Shown: positions 1-11,507, counted from the stretch's first letter. The stretch is DNA of 64,000 bases from Locusta migratoria (GCA_026315105.1 CM048746.1:138986730-139050729), one strand, 5' to 3'. Notes: generated from the letters alone by a model not told the origin. Numbers and translations are program-made.

Positions 1-257
1 CACACTTTGCAGGAATCTATGGGCTTGCTTTCCTCAATCAGTGATTTCCACATCATTCCTCCTATTTTCTTCAATCACACTTCCTAGATAGTTAAAACTG
101 TACATCCTCTTTACTCTTTCCGCTCCAATCTTTACATCTGCTACTGCTCTTTCTTTATTCAAAAAAACGTTCAAATGTTTGTGAGTCTGTCGGACCAAAC
201 TGCGTGGTCATCAGTCCGTAGCTTACAAACTACTTACACTAAGGTAAACTAACCTAA

Positions 258-309
<52 letters not shown>

Positions 310-660
310 GCCCATGCCCCAGGGAGGACTCGACGGCGAGCAACCGCGCGCTCCTCAGCGAGGCGCCTTAGACCGCTCGGCTACTCCACCGCGGCTTTTT
401 TTTATTCCTTGTTGTCACCATAATTTCACATTTGCTAGGAATAAATTTTATTCCATATTGAGCCACCACCTCCTCCCATGCATTTAGTCCCTCTTGTACT
501 TCTCCTTTTCGATTACAGCACATCATTATGTCATCTGCAAACACCATCGCTGTCACGTCGTTTCATATTCGTGTTGAAACCCCCGCTATTATTTAATCCA
601 TTGCAGTAATGAATAGTAGAGGAGATATAGGACTGACTTGCTTCAGTCCATTCTTCTGCC
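1..660 (-). mobile_element. Decayed RTE-like LINE reverse transcriptase relic, split by a SINE
   Basis: Read on the minus strand, this is part of a non-LTR retrotransposon reverse transcriptase. Around 560-640 there is a decayed form of the conserved block before the catalytic site (SPISPLLF). At about 525-540 there is a FADD catalytic motif (VFADDIMMCC). The thumb region follows at 1-150 with a YLGSVI motif, after the SINE at 161-396. No start codon or intact frame remains, and stops and shifts interrupt it. The FADD and YLGS pattern fits the RTE clade, but this is a different family from the RTE copies at 703, 6990, 12472 and 17484. It ends abruptly at the window edge, so more may lie outside. 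Confidence 0.65.
161..396 (-). mobile_element. tRNA-headed SINE, subfamily B, with internal CA/TG microsatellite
   Basis: On the minus strand it begins with a tRNA-like head (ccgcggtggagtagccgagc), passes through a (TG)n tract at 260-308, and ends with the shared tail ending near caaacatttgaacg. Imperfect flanking repeats (ttctttattc at 151-160, a T-rich equivalent near 398-407) fit a target duplication. It interrupts the LINE relic around it. Confidence 0.85.
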
Positions 661-702
661 CAAACTGGTCCGCCCTCTCTCTTCCTACCTTTACACAGCT
701 CA

Positions 703-1941
703 CAGTTTAATAAGTCGTGGTTGCAAAATTGTAACACGAATTATATACAGAAGAATGGAAAATCAGTTTCGATTTAGGAGAAATGTAGGAACAGGGGGAG
801 ATAATACTCAAGTTACGTCGTATCTTAGAAGATAGATTAAGAAAAGGCAAACCTACATTTCTAGCTTTTGTAGATTTGGAGAAAACTTGACAATTTTGAT
901 TGGAATACACTCTTTCAAATTACTAAGCAAGCAGGAGTAAAATATAGGTAATGGAAGATTATCTACAACTTGTACAAAAACCAGATAGTAGTTATCAGAG
1001 TTGAAGGGCATGAAAGGGAAGCACTGGTTGGGAAGTGAGTAAGATAGGGTTGTAGTCTTCCCCCAATGTTATTCAATGTGTACATTGAGTAAGCCGTGAA
1101 GGAACGCAAGGAGAATTATGAAGAAGGAATTAAAGTTTTGGGCGAAGAAATAAAAACATTGCGTTTTGCTGATGACATTGTAATTCTGTCAGAGACAGCA
1201 AAGGACCTGGAAGAGCAGTTGAACGGAATGGACAACGTGTTGAAAGGAGATTCGAAGATGAATATTAACAAGGGCGAAACAAGGGCAATGGAATGCAAAC
1301 TTAAAAATCACGCGATGCTGAAAGAATTATATTAGCTAACGAAATAATAAAGATGATAGAAGCCTTTTTGTTACTTAGGCAGTAAAATAACGTATGATGG
1401 TCGCAGTACTGAAGATATAAAATGCGGAATGACAATGGGAAGCAAATCGTTTTTGAAAAAGAAACATTTTCTAACATCGAATATCAATTTAAGTGATACG
1501 AAGTATTTCTGAATTAATTTGTGTGGAATGTTGCTTCATACGGTACGAGAGTGAAACATGTACGATAAACAGTGCGGACAGGAAGAGGATAGAGGCTTTT
1601 GAAACGTGGTGCTACAGAAGAATGCTGAAGATCAGGTGGGTGGATCGCGTAACTAATGAGGAGGTACTGAAGAGAATTGGAAAGAAAAGGAATTTCTGGC
1701 GTACCTTGACTTAAAGAAGGGATAAATTGGTAGGATACATTCTCAGACATTAAGAAATCGTTAATTTAGCGTTTGAATGAATGAGTGGGATAAACATCGC
1801 AGAGGGAGACCAAGAGACGAATACAGTAAGCAGATTCAAATGGATGCATGTGACCTTCCTTATGAGGATATGAGTCTTGCTCAGGATATTGTAGGGTGGA
1901 TAGTTTTATCAAACCAGTCACCGAACTGAAGACCATAACAG
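703..1941 (+). mobile_element. Decayed RTE LINE copy, 5'-truncated
   Basis: This segment aligns by eye to the reverse transcriptase half and 3' end of the better-preserved RTE element at 17484-20518. It starts at the part encoding the RT block before the palm and ends at the shared 3' motif (gaactgaagaccataaca). The catalytic LRFADDIVILS box is still readable near 1160-1190, followed by a fragment with RMLKIRWVDRVTNEEVL near 1620-1670. Many frameshifts, stops and small deletions show that it is dead. It cannot make a functional protein. Confidence 0.85.
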
Positions 1942-2339
1942 AAGCTTTATCTGCATTAGTATTGCCTACAGTCAAAATTCGACGGAAATTTGTTTACGAA
2001 GTAACGAAACTCAAATGTAATTGGAATTTATTGGTATGCATATTCTTCGTTTCTACCTGAACCCTGCAAATTTATATGGTTTATCTGAACGCTATGAGAA
2101 ATGCTGCATTGTAGCTACGAATATTACTGAAATAATTGTTTAATTGTTTTCGAACTGACCTAGTGCATTGAAAAATGAATTTTGTGTTAACGCCGCCAAA
2201 TTAACCTTTCCTCTATCAGAACACAACGTGAATACTGTTGTTTCACGTGTAGTAACTTCAGATGCGAATTTTTATGCGCTACAAAACCTGTGCTATAAAT
2301 TAATTAAATCGTAGTTGTGACTGTGAAAGTTATTTGTAA
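1942..2339. other. No recognised gene
   Basis: AT-rich sequence between the RTE 3' end and the Helitron 3' terminus. I see no coding signal and no repeat shared with the rest of the window. Confidence 0.5.
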
Positions 2340-3748
2340 CTAGCTGAAAACCCGGCGTAGCCCGGATATTTATTTATTGCAGCCTTGACTTAATATTTCT
2401 CGTATCCCTTCTCTCTCTCTGTACATCTCCTCTTTCTAAAATCATGTTATAATTACGGGTGAATATATAAGAAATAAGGCCATCCTTCATAATGTACAAA
2501 ATTATGAGTGCGGTATCCAAATAAAGAAAGGTAGTAATCAAAATACAAATGGCAAGTTACATTCATACATTCATTTAATTCAAAACTTGACTATAAACCT
2601 TATTTCTTGTTACTTGTATAGAATCTAATATGAATAAATTCTTTAGTGAGCCCATCCCTAAGCAAGAGACATAAAGTTTTCCGTGTGAGAAAACTGGAAA
2701 CGTCAAATCCACTCCACAGTACTGAATAGATTGCCCTGTGATTTATTAATGGTAATAGAAAATGCAAGTCTCACTGGAAACTGAAGTCTCTTGAAGTTGA
2801 AATGCAGATCTGTCGGAAATAGTGGGTACTCATTTGATGTACACTATGTCATTCTCTACTTTCCGTGTAGCTCTATAGAATTTTTTTTTTTTTTTTTTTT
2901 TTTACCTGCAGTCGTGTGCAGTTCAAGTCAAAGTTGGTTCAGATTTGTCCACAGCACTTTCATCTTTCACGAATTTCCTTAAGCTGACTGGAATACAGGA
3001 GTGTGTTAGTAATGAATACATAAATATGTTAAAACTTGATGCATGATGTGAAAGGTTTTTACCCATTGCAGTACATCTCATCTCATATTAGTTGAATTAC
3101 ATATTGTACAGTTGTATATTTTGCAGGTAATTATTTATTTTTATAAGTGCTGTATGTTGGTAGAATCTGTTGCGAATACAGATAGTACTAGAGAAGTAAT
3201 TTATTGAGTCCTGTTGGGTGATGGGGCAGTTTTTTCCTACGATTGTTACTGTTCATGACCTCATATCTCATGAACAACGTGCGGACTGTGGTCTAATTTC
3301 CAAGGTACATTCAGTTGTGTGTATACTCTCTGTGAAGTATTATGCGAGTACAGTTTGTAGCGTAGAAATTATAAATGGTAACGTCATACCGAATGCCGTA
3401 GTAGTAACCGAGAAAATTTTTCCTTTCATTATTTTGTATGGTTTTCAGCGAGAAAAAATGTAGTAGATGTTTGATATTATATTTAAAATTTGTTGCAAGT
3501 TGCTAAGTACCCTTGTTTCATACAGTGTATGAATAAAGTCTCGTCGCATGGTGTGGCACTTTTTTGCGACTCCTATTTTCATGAAGTCATATCTCGTGAA
3601 CCGTGTGTTGTAAGTGATTCTTACACTTACAGCGACCGTCCTCTTGGTTTTGGGGCAATGTATGCGAAATTTCATTAAGATTGGAGCAAAACAGTAGATT
3701 TATATGCGATACGTACAGCCAACACGGACACTGCTTTATATATAAAGA
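2340..3748 (-). mobile_element. Small Helitron with both termini, internally deleted
   Basis: The minus-strand 5' end reads TCTTTATATATAAAG at 3748. The 3' end is a short CCGG hairpin followed about ten bases later by the terminal CTAG at 2340-2343. The element lies exactly between an A (2339) and a T (3749). These are the known hallmarks of Helitron rolling-circle transposons: 5' TC, 3' hairpin plus CTRR, and insertion between A and T without target duplication. At 1.4 kb it is far shorter than an autonomous Helitron, which carries Rep plus helicase of over 1000 residues. Only a piece of the helicase C-terminus remains. The poly-T at 2881-2903 and two diverged copies of a tract near 3250 and 3580 lie inside it. 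Confidence 0.75.
2630..2815 (-). pseudogene. Helitron Pif1-like helicase C-terminal fragment
   Basis: Translated on the minus strand, this gives FPVRLAFSITINKSQG and then, after a one-base deletion, FSHGKLYVSC and GSLKNLFI. These are the last conserved helicase motifs found at the C-terminus of insect Helitron RepHel proteins. They normally drive unwinding of the transposon during rolling-circle transposition. Upstream Rep and the earlier helicase motifs are absent. The frameshift directly after SQG and the lost N-terminal regions make this a non-functional remnant. Its position just upstream of the Helitron 3' terminus agrees with the normal element layout. Confidence 0.75.
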
Positions 3749-4811
3749 TACTTTCGGTGCACGTTTAAATGTATCGTTCAACAAAACTTTAATATTATTA
3801 TTACGAATGTCCACACTACTGTTACGTCCTCTACGCAAAAGTTGTCTGTAGAGCTCAGAGTCTTTCATTCCGACATGTTAGCGTTCTACTATTTTTTTTT
3901 TTTTTAATTGTCATTTCACGCTAACTACATACAGTCAGCAGCATGATACGTCGCCGCTCTTCAGCCGCGAGAAATTTAAAACAATAAACATGGTGAGAAT
4001 AAAACGTCGATATGGAGTATTAAAATCTTTGAGAATTGCAAGTTGTTGGCGAACAAAGAGCAAGACAGGTGATAAAAACATGTAGCAAGTTACAAATCTT
4101 GTGCTACGGTGGCGTTAAAATCACATTGAGAAACCAGGACACTTGACTCGACGGTACTCCTTCTAGGCGTAGCCTGAAACAAATATAGTTTCCATATAAT
4201 AAGGGAAGTAGGAAGTCGCGGCTATCCAAAATGTAGTAATTAAATATTAGGAACTTCCGGTAGCAGCAGACAACCAGAAACTTAATCTTTCAGGATAATA
4301 CACAAAATATGACCTCAAGGAATAACGTTATTTCGTTAGCGCAAAATTTTGATTTTTCACTGCTGACAACACGGCCGAACTCGTCGTACGTCCACGGCTC
4401 TCATGCGGCGGATCTGGCTTGTGCTGACTTGAAAACTTGTGCTTCGTTAAATCACTCTTAACGATACCGTACACACATGATTTTTGTTTTTGTGCACATT
4501 TATGGCAAACTTCTCTTTCGAGTTGCATAAATTTCATTTATCTCCTTTTAAAATTAACTTTAGAAATCGGTATTACAATTTTCGTGTGCACGTATTTATG
4601 TAATGATTCCTGCTTGGAATAGGTCGCGTTAGCGTAGTCTCACAGAAATTGTAATTGGTAGCTGGGGGGCATTTATACGGTTATAGATGTACAAAAATGC
4701 GTCCGTTTTCTTAAAGGATTACAGAGAAAGCTGCGAGTAGTGGAAATCAAGGACAAGAAGAACTAGCATCGTACTCTGCGATAAGTTGATATTTTAGGTT
4801 GGACTGGAAGC
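3749..4811. other. No recognised gene
   Basis: AT-rich sequence with a short poly-T tract near 3890-3904. Short open frames here lack motifs or codon bias that I can support. Confidence 0.5.
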
Positions 4812-4890
4812 GTGTCCGGATAGCCTAATGGTTAAGGCGACCGCTCGCCCAAAGCGGGAAATCAGAGTTCGAATCCCGGCCCGGCACAGA
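4812..4890 (+). repeat. tRNA-like sequence, probably a SINE head or tRNA pseudogene
   Basis: An A-box-like segment (tagcctaatggttaaggcga) and a B-box-like segment (gagttcgaatc) are spaced as in a tRNA. The acceptor ends pair with one mismatch, and CCGCT can pair with AGCGG as an anticodon stem. Position 33 of the loop is G rather than T and the T stem is imperfect, so a working tRNA is unlikely. Similar heads followed by a cagattttcaa-type tail occur at 32714 and 56412, which favours a dispersed repeat. Confidence 0.55.
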
Positions 4891-5964
4891 TTTTCAACTT
4901 TTGCAATAGAATTTAATCCAGTGCTCTGAAGAAGCTGGGATGTTCAAATATATCTATTTCGTGACTGCATTTTATTTCGCTCGTGAAAGAGAACAGGGAG
5001 CTACTTCGTTTGCGACGATAAATTGAAGCTAACATCAGTAATCCACTGTTCGTAATTAGCAGTAGGAACTGGAATTTCCCTCTTGAGTCGCAACCGCTGT
5101 GAAGTCGTTGGCTGCGTTCTGCTCCGCAAGCTCGGGAACAATGAACTATTGGAGGCAACCATAAGGGGCGCTACCGGAAGCTCCACCCGAGCCAAACAGG
5201 TGGATGACTCTTCAAGGTGAGGCTCCCCACTGCATAGCCAACAAACGGAATTCCAAACATTGACTGTGTGTCGCCAACAATGTCATATCCTAAGCTATAA
5301 GCGGTAACAGCAAGAGGAAGTGGTGCAGATTCCTGAAAAACAGTCGTCTTTCCCGTTGTTAAGAGAGAGTGTTAGGGTCGCTGAGAAACTTATTCGTTGG
5401 ATCGCAGGAGGAAAGTGCCAATCGTCATATGATCTATTGCATATATTGCAGATAGAGAAATGTTTTTTTTTTTTCTGTTGTCGGCTGATTGGACGGCAAT
5501 GATAAAGTGACTTGAATTAGATTTCTAAATGGAGTGAACGGAGTGAATTTGGATGGTATCAGTGACGGCACAATGATATCTCTGAAATGTTGCATATGCC
5601 ATAGAATGAATCTATCACTATTCGAATTCATTCTGTTCACTTCTATGAATTTCATTCAACTGGTGTATAACTCTTGCAACGGGATAAGCTAAGCTTCTGG
5701 AGGGATTATGGTATCACTTGGTTGCCGTTTTCAAATGCTCAGTGAGGTAAATGTCTGCTAAAACTTTCTGAAATCATTGTTGCGAACATAATATACGTAT
5801 GTTAGATATGTAGTGTTTTTCTTTCGAACATGACCGAAATAAGACAATATATGTATTACTTATATAATCAAGAGATGACGGCATAGAAGCCTTTTTTGGG
5901 GAGAAAGGAAAAAGGGGGAAGAGATATTATTTCTGGACGTCCATTATGTCTGTCAATGTATATC
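4891..5964. other. No recognised gene
   Basis: Unique-looking sequence with a poly-T stretch near 5463. No conserved domain could be read in any frame. Confidence 0.5.
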
Positions 5965-5975
5965 GATGAGAACTT

Positions 5976-6145
5976 AAAAATGTTCAAATGTTTGTAAAGC
6001 TATGGAATTTATCTACTTGGTCATCAGTTCCAAGGCCTACAAACTACTGGAAGTAACTTATGCTATGGACCATAAATAAATCCATGCCCGAAGGAGGACT
6101 CGAACCTCCGACGGCGAGCAGCAGCGCTGTCAGCAGCTAGGCGGG
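5976..6145 (-). mobile_element. tRNA-headed SINE, subfamily B, diverged
   Basis: The element is flanked by a perfect 11-bp duplication, gatgagaactt, at 5965-5975 and 6146-6156. The tail lies on the left (atgttcaaatgtttg) and the tRNA-like head on the right, with the B-box complement ggactcgaacc. Confidence 0.88.
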
Positions 6146-6156
6146 GATGAGAACTT

Positions 6157-6587
6157 CACTCAGTTTTTTATTAGATGCACGAGGTGAGCTGGAGCACCAC
6201 AATGAGATACCAAAACTAAGTTCCTCCTACGTGTTCCTCGCGAAAACACCACATAGATAAGAGAGATTCGAGCCCACAGGCTGCTGTACTATCAATCATT
6301 ATTCTGGCGAACCCTTCACCACTGGAACAAGGTTAATGGTACACAAAAATACCCACCGCCTCAGCTTGTGAAGAGACTTGGAGAGTATGGACCTGTGTTG
6401 GGTATGGACCCACTTCGCCATATTCTCTCTTCACCATCAACTACACTAAACTCTACATGTAGTCACATTCGCTGTGCAGGTAAGCGTGAAAGAAAGTACT
6501 CTTAACAACGCGTGCGAAAAGTACGAAGCTGTGTGAAAATATTTTTTCCTAATGGTTGGTTCAACCTACACATCATAGTGTCGAAGT
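6157..6587. other. No recognised gene
   Basis: Mixed-composition sequence. A splice-donor-like gcaggtaagc occurs near 6476-6485, but no supporting exon or domain was found. Confidence 0.4.
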
Positions 6588-6706
6588 GTCAACGACAGTA
6601 CCGAGGTGAACACACAGGTTCCCGCTAGATGATCGAAGTTAAGCACCGTCGGGCGGGGCCAATACTTGGATGGGTGATCATCCGGGTACACCGTATGTTG
6701 TTCGAC
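6588..6706 (+). pseudogene. 5S rRNA-like sequence, probable pseudogene
   Basis: The 119-nt segment follows the arthropod 5S rRNA along its whole length. The internal promoter parts are clearest: cgaagttaagca (A-box region), cgtcgggcg, and tacttggatgggtga (C-box region), ending with accgtatgttgttcgac. Functional 5S RNA is about 120 nt and is part of the large ribosomal subunit. Several changes in the first stem and in loop bases suggest a diverged copy. No tandem neighbours are present, although real 5S genes usually come in clusters. A TTTT tract lies about ten bases downstream and could stop RNA polymerase III. It could also be the head of a 5S-derived SINE. Confidence 0.75.
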
Positions 6707-6989
6707 AAATTTCCTTTTGCCTTACAGCAGAGGTCTTACAGCAGAGGGGTCAGGAGGGCTAATGGAACAAAATACCTGATCACCAGTCTTTATGCCAATG
6801 TCCTGGATTACATTCCAAATCTCTCCGCAGTGTCAGAGAGTGAAGGCATGTGACACTTGATACTGATCCGTTCTTAGGATGGGGACGCTAAGCTCGACGC
6901 TTTTCGAAAGAAGCAGTCTGTGTACCAACACCGGGTTTAACAGTCTCCCCTCTTCCACAGTGTCAAACGCGAACACGACATTACACTAC

Positions 6990-7700
6990 ACAAACCTTCA
7001 GGGGGAGGGGGGGGGGATAAAAACTTTCCGGTGTGCTGATTTCATTGTAATTCTCCAGACGGCAAAGGACATAGAACAGCAGTTTCACGCAATGACGATG
7101 CCTTGAAAAGAGGATATAAATGAAGATTAACAACAGTAAAAGAAGGGTAATAGAGTGTCATCTGTGAAATTAGCCGACGCTATAGGAATTAAATTAAGTA
7201 ACAAGACAATAAAAGTAGTTCGTGAGTTTTGTTATTTGGGTAGCAAAATAACTTCTGATGGACAAAGTAAAGGAGATATAAAATGCAGAATAGCAAGGGG
7301 TGGGGAATACCTTGTACGGAAGTGAAACGTGGACGATAAACATTTAAGACAAAAAGATGATAGAAGCTTATGAAATATGGTGGTACAGGAAAATGCTGAA
7401 GATTACGTGGGTAGATGCGTGACTATTGAGGAGATACAGAATATAGTTGTGGAGATAAGAAATTTTAGGCGTATATTGACTGAAAGGAGGGTTTGATAGG
7501 TAGGATACAGACTAACATATCAAGAAATAGTGAATTTCGCATTGGGGGGGGGGGGAGTGTGTGTGGTTAACATCGCAGAGGGAGACCTAGAGACGAATAC
7601 ATTCTTATTCAGAGATGAAGAAGCTTGCTCAGGATAGGGTAGCGTGGAGGGCTGCATCAAGCCAGTCATCGACCTCAAGACCACAACAAGAACAACTACT
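6990..7700 (+). mobile_element. Decayed RTE LINE copy with internal deletions
   Basis: The start encodes a worn version of the RT catalytic stretch (IKTFRCADFIVILQTAKDIE, with the first catalytic Asp region altered from FADD). It then jumps through thumb and C-terminal pieces such as SETWTI and the 3' end near gacctcaagaccacaacaag. An interrupting G run sits at 7544-7554. Same family as the element at 17484, but heavily deleted and non-functional. Confidence 0.75.
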
Positions 7701-8091
7701 ACAGTCGCCTGTACTTAACACTACTAGAAAGTTCAACACACAGCTCTCGTACTTCGCGAAGGGAAAGTGTCTGTGGGCGCGAAAGATAAGGTACAAGTCG
7801 TTGAGGGTCTCCCATCCGACAATTCCGAGAAATACGTAACTCCACTGGGTAACATTCGGATACACACGCTTTAATTAACCATTATTTACGTCCTTTTCGT
7901 ACGATGGACAGGCGAGCTTTAGCATTAGGGGTCCGAGCGTCGCCGAGTGTGACGTCACTGACGCCTTTGGACGCCCTTGTTACCCCTGAAGTGCTGTCTC
8001 AGCCATTCATGCTATACGACTCTATTATTATAGTCTCGAAGGCAAAGAAATTATTATTGTAAATGCGGCATAGAGTGGCATAGGAGGCAGG
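7701..8091. other. No recognised gene
   Basis: Sequence between the RTE 3' tail and the next SINE duplication. Nothing recognisable. Confidence 0.4.
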
Positions 8092-8103
8092 CGACCGTAA
8101 TCA

Positions 8104-8294
8104 GAGCGGTTGAGTGGCCGAGCGTTGTATTGAGTGTTGCTGCGAAGCGTGCGGTGGCTCGCCATCAGAGGTTCGAGTCTTCCCTGGGGCATGGGGATGT
8201 GTTTTGTCCTTAGGTTGGTTTAAGTAGTTTGTAATTTTAGCGACTGACGGCCATAGCACTTTGGTCCAATAGATTTACAAACATGTGAATATTT
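8104..8294 (+). mobile_element. tRNA-headed SINE, subfamily B
   Basis: Flanked by cgaccgtaatca (8092-8103) and cgaccgtgatca (8295-8306), a 12-bp duplication with one difference. It has a B-box (ggttcgagtc) and the usual tail (agatttacaaacatgtgaat). Confidence 0.88.
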
Positions 8295-8306
8295 CGACCG
8301 TGATCA

Positions 8307-9189
8307 AATTAATAGGTAAGTACTGCATTAAAGCTGGATAGGTTGCAGTAATTGAAGGTCACATTTCAGTCACAGTATGACTTTATTTTCCTTGGGAAAT
8401 ATTTCTATCATCAGATATTCATCTGTTTTTTGAGTGACAGCTACACGTAGGCAGATGGAGGTAAATATGCGTTCAAAAAATCTAAAATCCGATACGCATG
8501 TGGTCTCCTTGTTAGTATAAGATCGAAACCGGCCACCTTATTACAATATAAAGCGTAAAAACGTTTTTCAAAACTAGAGTGATATTTTCATAATTTTTCT
8601 AAACGGTTCACTTATCCTTGCAATAAAACATACGAAATTGATTTAACATTTTTCAGTGGTTCTCGAAGTGTGGCTCCTGAAATTCAATTACAACTTGATG
8701 ACATTCACTGAAGTTGTATACTCAGTGAGAGGTTTGTCACGAAGATATTGAAATATCAGGGGAAAAATTAACTCACTGATTATCATGTGAGAAGAAACCG
8801 CTGTTTTGCTGCCTAATAATTGACATGCAAAGCGTTATATGAAGAAATGACGTATAAAAGCTTGCTGTGTAATGTAAAATCATTTCTTTTTTATTTACGA
8901 AGAAATTGTTGTTGGCTGTCATTTCGTATTAATCCGTTGGTACTTATGTACACCATCAAATTGATCTTTAAGGCTACATTTCGAAAAATATTGTACGTAC
9001 TGCGTCGTTAGTATTCATTGCAATGTCATACTATAATTCTAGACACGAAAACAATGTTGCATCACTAGAATACCAGGGGTTTATGACCCTTTACAATATT
9101 TCAGTTCTTTTGATTGATCGTGAAAACAAAAACTGGTAAGTCGTACGTCAATAATCTCGACACTCTGAATTTGTGTTACATACATCAGT
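8307..9189. other. Mostly unannotated; holds a terminus shared with a foldback family
   Basis: The stretch 8468-8512 matches the outer end of the inverted arms at 34705 and 42388 (taaaatccgatac then tggtctccttgt). The remainder shows no gene. Confidence 0.45.
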
Positions 9190-10165
9190 ACCCAAATATC
9201 TGGTAACACGTCCTCTCGCACTGATGCTTGCCTGTTTTCGTCGTGGCATACTGTCCACTACTAGTAGATCATGAAGAGACTTTTGGTCGAGATTGTCCCA
9301 TTCCTCAACTACTATTCGGCGTAGTTATCTCAGATTATTTGGTGCGTCGTCCCGTCCTAAAAAAAAGCCCTTTTCAGTGTGTCCAAGGAATGTTTGATTC
9401 GGTTCTTGTTGACGAACGTGCTGGCGATACTAATACTGCGATGTCGTTGTATGAAATAACACATTGAGAAGATGTGTACGAGACTTGTCGTCGTATCAAG
9501 ACGAATGCTTCGCTGAAATTCTACTGGTATGGCTGCATTAAAGGACGGAGGAAATCAGCCGGCCGCAGGGGCCCAGCGGTCTGCGGCGCGCCAGTCACAG
9601 TCTGCACGGCCGCTACGGTCGGGGGTTCGAATCCCCCCTCGGGCATGGATGTTTGTGTCGCTTAGTATAAGGTAGTTCACAAGTAGTTTGTACGTTTAAG
9701 GACTGATGACCTCGCAGTAAGTCCCTTAAGCTTAGCAAACAGTGGAACATTTGAACGGAGGAAAACATCCCTGTACCGTGTAGGCGAGTGATTGCATTCT
9801 ACGAGCACCAATGGTGTGCACAATGCCACCGCAAAGCATCTGGAAAACACCGCCATGCTGCACTCGCCGCATGTTGTGTCTGAGTCGTTCAGGCTGAACG
9901 GCTGCCTCCAGAAATGTCTGCGACGATTGTCTGATTGAAGGCAGATGCGAGTCTCATGTGTGAACATCACTTTATGCCAATTCTGATCAGTCTATCCAGC
10001 ATGCTGCTGGGCTCATCTGTACCTCGCTGCATGGTGTCTAGGTGTTATAGCTGCTCCTCGTCTTGGACGTAGGGCGTGATGTTGCATGTCACGCTCGTAC
10101 GATTTGAGCAAAAACACGAGCTCCTGTGCCCGCACGAAAATCATTGTGCAACATGGTGGCGTCTG
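9190..10165 (-). pseudogene. Tc1-like transposase relic, split by a SINE
   Basis: On the minus strand the order is right for a Tc1-family DDE transposase. RPRRGAAITPRHHAARY leads into NWHKVMFTHETRICLQSDN, where the usual first catalytic DES is now HET. The RYRDVFL segment meets the SINE, and the C-terminal LVEEWDNLDQ-like and MPRRKQA blocks lie at about 9200-9320. The catalytic domain cuts and joins transposon ends in living relatives. Here the first catalytic Asp is lost and stops and frameshifts are frequent. The N-terminal DNA-binding part is missing where the foldback element begins at 10170, suggesting truncation by that insertion or by rearrangement. Confidence 0.75.
9555..9754 (+). mobile_element. 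tRNA-headed SINE, subfamily A
   Basis: Inserted in the Tc1-like relic. A perfect 10-bp duplication, acggaggaaa, lies at 9545-9554 and 9755-9764. The head has ggttcgaatcc as B-box and the tail has the hairpin around gactgatgacc. Confidence 0.92.
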
Positions 10166-10343
10166 TCTCACAAGGGGAACACCAAGTATGGTACCAACAG
10201 ATTTTGAAGGGGTTGCAGGTATGTTGTGAGGGAATTCCTCCAGACCATCAACCTAAAAGGATTTATTCCAATGGGCCTTGATTTCTAAGAAAATCGAGAT
10301 CAACTTCGCGTAACGTGTCTACTTATACATGGCGGTTACCTCT

Positions 10344-10425
10344 CAGCGAGACAGCGTAGTGTAATCGGCAAGGTGCTAGGCTCTCATGCAGGAGACTAGG
10401 TTTCGATACCTAGCGGCAGAACAAT
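10344..10425 (+). repeat. tRNA-like segment, left arm of foldback
   Basis: An A-box-like cagcgtagtgtaatcggc and a B-box-like ggtttcgatacc at tRNA spacing. The partner copy in the right arm is at 11431-11504 on the other strand. Confidence 0.6.
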
Positions 10426-10680
10426 TTTTAAAAATTGTAATTGCTACTTTTTATATTTCAAAAAAATTAAAAATCATGCTTGGCAGTGTGTCTCTGAGCA
10501 GATTCCAATTGCGAAGCAAACATTCGGCGCATTTTAAGGCGTTAGTGAGTTCACCTTTTGACTGCTCATCACACACATCCATTTCCGAAGAGGTTTCGTG
10601 TAATGGGTCTGCTTCTGTCATAGAGCATTTGTTCTCCACGTTGCACTACTTCCCGCACGCATTAACGACACGCTACGACT

Positions 10681-10883
10681 AAAAAAAAAAAAAAAAATGT
10701 TCAAATGTTTGTATAGCTAATAGAACTTAGCTAGGGGGTCATCAGTCCCTAAACTTACAAACTACTTACGAACTAGGACGGCACAAATATCCATGCCCGA
10801 GGGGGGATTAGAACTCCCGACCGTAGTGGCCGTGCAGACCGTGACTGTAGCGCCTGAGTCCCCTCGGCCACCGCGGCCGGCCG
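10681..10883 (-). mobile_element. tRNA-headed SINE, subfamily A
   Basis: Tail at left after an A-run, head at right (ccgcggccggcc on plus). I could not find a clear target duplication. Confidence 0.85.
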
Positions 10884-11218
10884 GATAATAGTCCACTGGG
10901 ACGCGTCACGTGGTTACACACGTCAGAGAAAGGGATAAAAACAGCTCGGTCAGGAACTGTAAACATAGGTATTAAATGTTGCCCCCAATATTATAGGTAT
11001 TAACAAAAGACTGTTTAATGATTTCGAAATATGCTTCGATCGTCTTAAAAGTGTGCTTCGAAAAAACAAAAGAAAATTATTATCGCGCAGTACATAACAT
11101 ATTGAGCGAATGTTACATGTTTTTATCCTATTTACTGCAAACGTTTACATAATAATGGTTATAAAAATACATAATTATGCACAATTATCGGACATGTGTG
11201 AAAAGTAATTGACCCATG

Positions 11219-11417
11219 GCCGGCCGCGGTGGCCAAGGGGACTAAGGCGCTCCAGTCAAGGTCTGCACGGTCACTACGGTCGGGGGGTTCGAATCCCCCC
11301 CTGGGGCATGGATATTTGTGCCGTCCTGGTTCGTAAGTAGTTCATAAGTAGTTTGTAAGTTTAGGGACTGATGACCCCGTAGTTAAGTCCCATAAGCTTA
11401 ACAACAACATTTGCATT
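11219..11417 (+). mobile_element. tRNA-headed SINE, subfamily A
   Basis: A perfect 13-bp duplication, taattgacccatg, at 11206-11218 and 11418-11430. Inserted at the inner end of the foldback's right arm. Confidence 0.93.
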
Positions 11418-11430
11418 TAATTGACCCATG

Positions 11431-11504
11431 TCGGACTTGATCCCAGGTCGCCTGCATGGCAACCGCGTATCTTGCCGATTACACCACGCTGTCACGCTGA
11501 GGGG
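11431..11504 (-). repeat. tRNA-like segment, right arm of foldback
   Basis: Reverse complement resembles 10344-10425: cagcgtggtgtaatcggcaa as A-box region and a degraded B-box (gggatcaagtcc). It shows the two arms were once alike. Confidence 0.6.
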
Positions 11505-11507
11505 TAA

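Noticed and set aside
4812..4890. Functional tRNA gene
   Set aside because: Anticodon loop lacks T33, T stem is imperfect, and similar segments with a common 3' flank recur, so a SINE-type repeat is more likely.
9555..9754. SINE tail contains ctgatga, the core of a hammerhead ribozyme
   Set aside because: No matching gaaa core and no cleavage-site stem are placed around it; the sequence makes a simple hairpin instead.
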